From assembly GCF_036898095.1 (NCBI RefSeq), contig NC_090730.1, forward strand, positions 29,017,481 to 29,081,480: a stretch of DNA of 64,000 bases, written 5' to 3'. Positions within the stretch are counted from its first letter, which is position 1. Each line of letters starts with the position of its first letter. The notes under the pieces were generated by a model, which was given only the letters and a program-made list of their open reading frames with translations, made no database searches and was not told the DNA's origin. Shown here piece after piece: positions 55,867 to 64,000 of the stretch. Position numbers and translations under genes: made by a program. Source of the DNA: Palaemon carinicauda. Lineage: Eukaryota > Arthropoda > Malacostraca > Decapoda > Palaemonidae.

Positions 55867-55867
<1 letters not shown>
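53366..55867 (+). mobile_element. Tigger transposon copy 2, 5'-truncated by the duplication
   Basis: Corresponds to 46,296-48,799 of copy 1. It lacks the left terminal repeat, the 5' untranslated region and the first about 47 codons. The right end CATCACTG is followed by TA (55,868-55,869). It is not an independent insertion but a by-product of the 7.1 kb tandem duplication. Confidence 0.95.
53466..55082 (+). CDS. Tigger transposase copy 2, unbroken DDE domain, N-terminus lost
   Basis: The frame is open from 53,292 through the (GA)n tract (read as Arg-Glu repeats) into transposase sequence, but that start is TTG. The first ATG in frame is 53,466, giving 538 residues. The first helix-turn-helix is absent and the CENP-B-type second domain is present. 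The DDD triad is intact: CDETG (Asp codon 53,805), LVLDNAPAHP (54,156) and LLQPMDQQVISNF (54,267), with spacing 117 and 37 residues. The tail contains two copies of GESKEKKQKKE. The enzyme normally cuts and joins Tigger ends. Without the first DNA-binding domain, specific binding is doubtful, and no promoter is evident. Confidence 0.85.
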   Translation: MERLLLVWIKDKEISGDTITETTICQKASAIFGDLVRAQAEEGAGEGTSQQEPPEFKASRGWFEKFKKRTGIHSVVRHGEAASSDTKAAEAFVKTFEELTLQEGYTSQQVFNCDETGLFWKKMPRRTFITAEEKRLPGHKPMKDRLTLAFCANASGDCKIKPLLVYHSENPRAFKAHKVIKENLPVMWKANAKAWVTRQLFIDWVNVCFGPTVRKYLEEKRLPMKCLLVLDNAPAHPPGLEEYLLAEYSFIKVLYLPPNTTPLLQPMDQQVISNFKKLYTKHLFKRCFQVTESTNLTLREFWKDHFNIVICLKLIDLAWQEVSRRTLNSSWRKLWPDAVSARDFEGFGKPGGEAEIVDDPEPIQQSEVADIVHLGTSMGLEVSAEDIDELIEEHHEELTTDDLKELETMQVSDVQEQFSSGDEEDVAPLKTADIKEILACFHKMADYVEKEHPEKVYTNRALQHCNDVCLTHFRNVLKSRHKQASMDSFLLKRPAVLVGQDEGESKEKKQKKERDEEVEGESKEKKQKKESDEEVEEI

Positions 55868-60657
<4,790 letters not shown>

Positions 60658-60660
<3 letters not shown>

Positions 60661-60749
60661 TTTACCTAAACTCTCCATTTATTTGCTTCTTCTTTCGCTT
60701 CTTGTCAGCACGTGTATAAACGAATAGAAGAGATTGAACTTAAATGTCG

Positions 60750-60819
<70 letters not shown>

Positions 60820-63800
60820 TGAGTCTACTACTGTGGCTCTGTAGAGGTAACAAGCAAAGGCCTACATAGTATCGAACATTGATTCTGAAACTGACTATTC
60901 TATTCCAAAAGACAAATCATGGCTGACTGGTTAGAGGGAATTCTCACAACAGGCCTTGCCACAAGAATTTTTCCTCTTGAGTGGTGGAGAACGAGACAGA
61001 AAGATACGGAGGAATATGAAGAGAAACGAGACCAAGAAGAGGAGAGAGAGTGCACTTCCTTCCTCTTCTCCCTTTAGTGCTCATCCTATCTGCAACGTGC
61101 ACAGTCAAGGTCATTGTCATGATAACATAGCTTCCATGGAATTACTTTTAAAAAAACACTGAAACACTCTTAGGTAAAGGACCAGAAACATGTAGAATCC
61201 CTGGTAGAGGATGCATCGAACTTGCAGAGTTACCACAGACTGTAAAGTCACGTGTCATGAGGGATAACCAAACTTAAATGAGACCACATGATCTCCAGAG
61301 AATGTCAATGACAGGCAGGCAATGTTTGTCTACTGCACGTGGGGAATGATTTCCCCGAGAGGAAAATCTCCTCCCACACCTACCGGACCATGTGCCAAGA
61401 AATTTTCATCAATCACCACAGCTTATATGATACCCAATGGTAGAAACCCCGAAGAATGTGAGGGGCCACCACAAGGGGGTAAGTTGAGAGAGTGGAAGGA
61501 AAGTGCAAAAAAAATCTCCTTCAGCAATTCTAAAGGAATATACCTGCTAATGACCTTAGAGAAGTCCCCTTCACTCTCTTTGTCTTCTTCCTAAACCTCT
61601 CCCATTAAGAAGACCAACTACTACACTTGGAATAGGATGATGCATGTGGCACCAACAAACTACACAAAGTTCATGAGTGTAAATAAAAGGTTAAATACAT
61701 ACACTTGCCTCAGGATTAGCCTCTCCCTAGTCACTTCTGCATCTTTAACTTATGCTTCTTTACCAAGGAAAACACACATTATACACAAACATATCCGATG
61801 GGTAGATAAAGTAATCCATGAAAGCGAGGAGCGCAGCACATCAGACTAATCTAAGAGCTGAAGGAACAATGGAGACTTCCATTCAGCAAACTGAGCCTGG
61901 TATGGTGGGAGGATATCCATAATAAAGCAGAAAGGTTTGCTATGCATAAGAACACATATTGAACAGAATTAAAATAACAAATGAAACTAGAAACAATAAT
62001 GCATCAGATACACTTACCATCTTAACAGATTTTGCAGTCCTCTACTTTTCTCTAATGAATGTCACTGGTCCAAAATAGGAACCAATGTAAATACTGAAGC
62101 TTTGTCCTTTTTCATGTATTTCCTTTCCGAGACAATGTAGATAATCAACACTTGGTGACAGACGTATTTCCTGTTCTGAAATAGACATACATAAGAATTC
62201 AGGTAAATCCTTGATTATAAAAATAAAATACTGATGAATATTTTTGTTACAATTACATTGTTTTAATTGAGGTTAAGCAAAGAGTGTTTTGAGTTTACTG
62301 TAATCACCTTAAACTCTTCCTACATTAGATTTTTGCCTTGTGGGGTTGGACGTACGATGAATTCCCCCACTGCGCTCTATCCTATGCATATTTTGCCTGA
62401 CCACCCATCAGGTCCAAGGTTTACATCTATCCACTTTTTCCTTTTTCTATTAGTCATATCCATATTACTTTTGTTGCTTTTCTGATTGAATTTTTCTTTC
62501 CTTCTCATTATAAATCTAAACCAACTGAATTTTTATTCTCAACATCATCTATCCACCACTTCCTCACCCTTGATACTCAATGGACATGGAACTTAATACC
62601 CTATACAGTAGTCATAACTATTCGGCTTTACCGCTATCTTCTTTGATAGAGCCAGCATTTACGTAACTCAGAGTTGCAAAGTAATTACTTACCCATCACA
62701 AGTCTTAAGTGTAAAGATGAAAGTGATAGGAGCAAAACAGTATCTTTAAATTAAAATCTATATCTACTTTAATTGAGGATGCAAACAATAGGATATGGGT
62801 TCAAATTTGCATACTGTACTGTCTTTGAAATCTATTCGATTACGTATGTTCCAATGTATGAACTAATATTGTATTATAGTGTACTATTATTAGTGTAACA
62901 AGCTGTCAAAATTTTGTCTAAACATTTAAATAGATAGGCATACACACACATTTAACCTTTATCACCCTCTCCCCCTTTCCTAACTACAACCTGCTGGTTT
63001 GGCAAAATGTGGGAGATTATGGTTTCGGAGTGTAACTCCGAGTGTACCTTTCAGGGTAGCCCCTCTCACCAGGGTATGGGAGACTTTGTATAATGACAGA
63101 CAGGACCTCCTGCTTGCAGAAAACACCATCCAACCTAACCTAACCTATAAGCCGTGCCCTTACCTACTTACCTAACAAGGGGGCTAACGCCCTCCTGTGA
63201 CCCCCATTAGACTTCCATATTCTTAACGATATGGTTGAAAATAAGGGAGTTATAGGGCAGGGCCATCATCAAACATACACCCCAATCCTTTTTTGGGGTA
63301 TTATTGTACTGTATTACAGGGCAATGTAACCTAGGGAAAAAACTACCTTTTTCTAAAGAAAAAATTCGGCTCTCTTCGAAAAAGACACTCTTTCCCATCG
63401 CAAATGAATAGTTTCAGAAATATATATATATCTATATCCAACGATAATGGGGGAACCCCAGTGGGAACTCGGGGTTTTGGGTGGGGAAAACATACTGGGG
63501 AAACGATATATAATGGTATAACAAGCCTTTTCTTCTCTATACATTACCTTCTTGGATGTATAATAAACAAAATACGGTAATATTGAACTCCTCAAACTAA
63601 CATTAGCAATGTTAGTGCAACATGCTAACATTAGCAGTGTTTTTCATTTATATTTTGTCATTCTACTGGTCGGTTGTAGTCGCTCTCGTTCGTTCGTTTG
63701 TACATAGCAGGAAACTCCTCCCACCTGCGCATAGACTCCTCCTCCACCAATAGGATTTCTTCTTCGCTCCTCACTAAATTTAACTATTCGGCTTCACCCG

Positions 63801-64000
63801 CTTTATTCAAGTATCCAGTACAAATATACCATTCCTTTTATGTAACACCTTTGTATATATATTACATTTGACCCCAGTATTACTTGTTTTATTATCCGAT
63901 ACCTTATAAAATCACCTCATTTTATATTCCCATTAAATATTATTTATCATACACTCTATTTTATCTTTCTATACTACTTTTATACATTTTATTATTACCT
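60658..64000. other. Unique right flank, no gene recognised
   Basis: (CT)n is at 60,749-60,814. Frames at 60,956-61,162, 61,322-61,594 and 61,637-61,849 are short and carry no motif I know. An isolated CCTAACCTAACCTA-like run near 63,134-63,150 is too short to be telomeric. Around 63,010-63,110 a GC-balanced segment (GTTTCGGAGTGTAACTCCGA, then AGGGTAGCCCCTCTCACCAG) with self-complementary stretches looks like a repeat family, unidentified. A small inverted motif (CTAACATTAGCAATGTTAG) is at about 63,596-63,614. The end is AT-rich. Confidence 0.5.

Noticed and set aside
53366..55867. Independent second Tigger insertion
   Set aside because: It has no left end or left TA, and its flanks are the same as copy 1 downstream. 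It arose by tandem duplication.
61322..61594. 90-codon frame in the right flank
   Set aside because: No recognisable domain, no splice or codon signal that separates it from chance.
63134..63150. Telomeric (TTAGG)n repeat
   Set aside because: Only about three CCTAA-like units, surrounded by ordinary sequence.

Overview
This is an animal nuclear genome window dominated by repeats. It suggests a decapod crustacean, probably a shrimp or prawn. The evidence is the density of (GA)n, (TA)n and (ATT)n microsatellites, a DIRS1-type retroelement, Harbinger and Tigger DNA transposons, and a short inverted-repeat family that sits in (ATT)n tracts and that I associate with decapod genomes. The taxon is an inference from remembered repeat families, not a search result. 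I see no rRNA, no true tRNA, no CRISPR array and no bacterial-style operon.

Layout. Positions 68-30,990 hold one satellite array, about 21 kb once insertions are removed. Its core is a 74-77 bp monomer (positions 165-24,790) with a 1.9-2.3 kb higher-order pattern between about 15.2 and 23.1 kb. Its right flank (24.8-31.0 kb) is a longer, T-rich, diverged version. Two mobile elements landed in the array. One is a DIRS1-like retroelement (2,632-9,294) with both terminal inverted repeats and the diagnostic internal complementary region, but with decayed genes. The other is a nearly intact PIF/Harbinger transposon (11,604-14,707, target duplication TAA) whose MADF/BESS gene and antisense transposase gene have interlocking exons.

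From 31.6 to 38.9 kb, on the minus strand, lies the only host-like gene region. It encodes an unusual protein with an N-terminal segment, one hydrophobic helix, about 60-65 copies of a 13-residue repeat, a long Glu/Asp tract, TPR-like repeats and a C-terminal J domain with HPD. The TPR-J module is tandemly duplicated at near identity.

From 39.6 to 43.9 kb come two consecutive palindromes: a 1.46 kb fold-back element, then a 2.6 kb inverted tandem array of a 278 bp unit that carries a tRNA-like segment with A-box and B-box matches. From 45.6 to 60.66 kb there is a full Tigger (pogo-type) transposon and a recent 7.1-7.3 kb tandem duplication that starts inside its transposase and ends in a (GA)n tract. 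The duplicated Tigger copy has an unbroken DDE domain but has lost its N-terminal helix-turn-helix. From 60.66 to 64.0 kb the sequence is unique and I recognise no gene.

The genes do not form one pathway. The window is best read as a repeat-rich region with one J-domain gene, in which transposons, slippage of coding repeats and microhomology-type rearrangements have acted. Two near-identical tandem duplications could also be unmerged haplotypes in the assembly, which read depth would settle.
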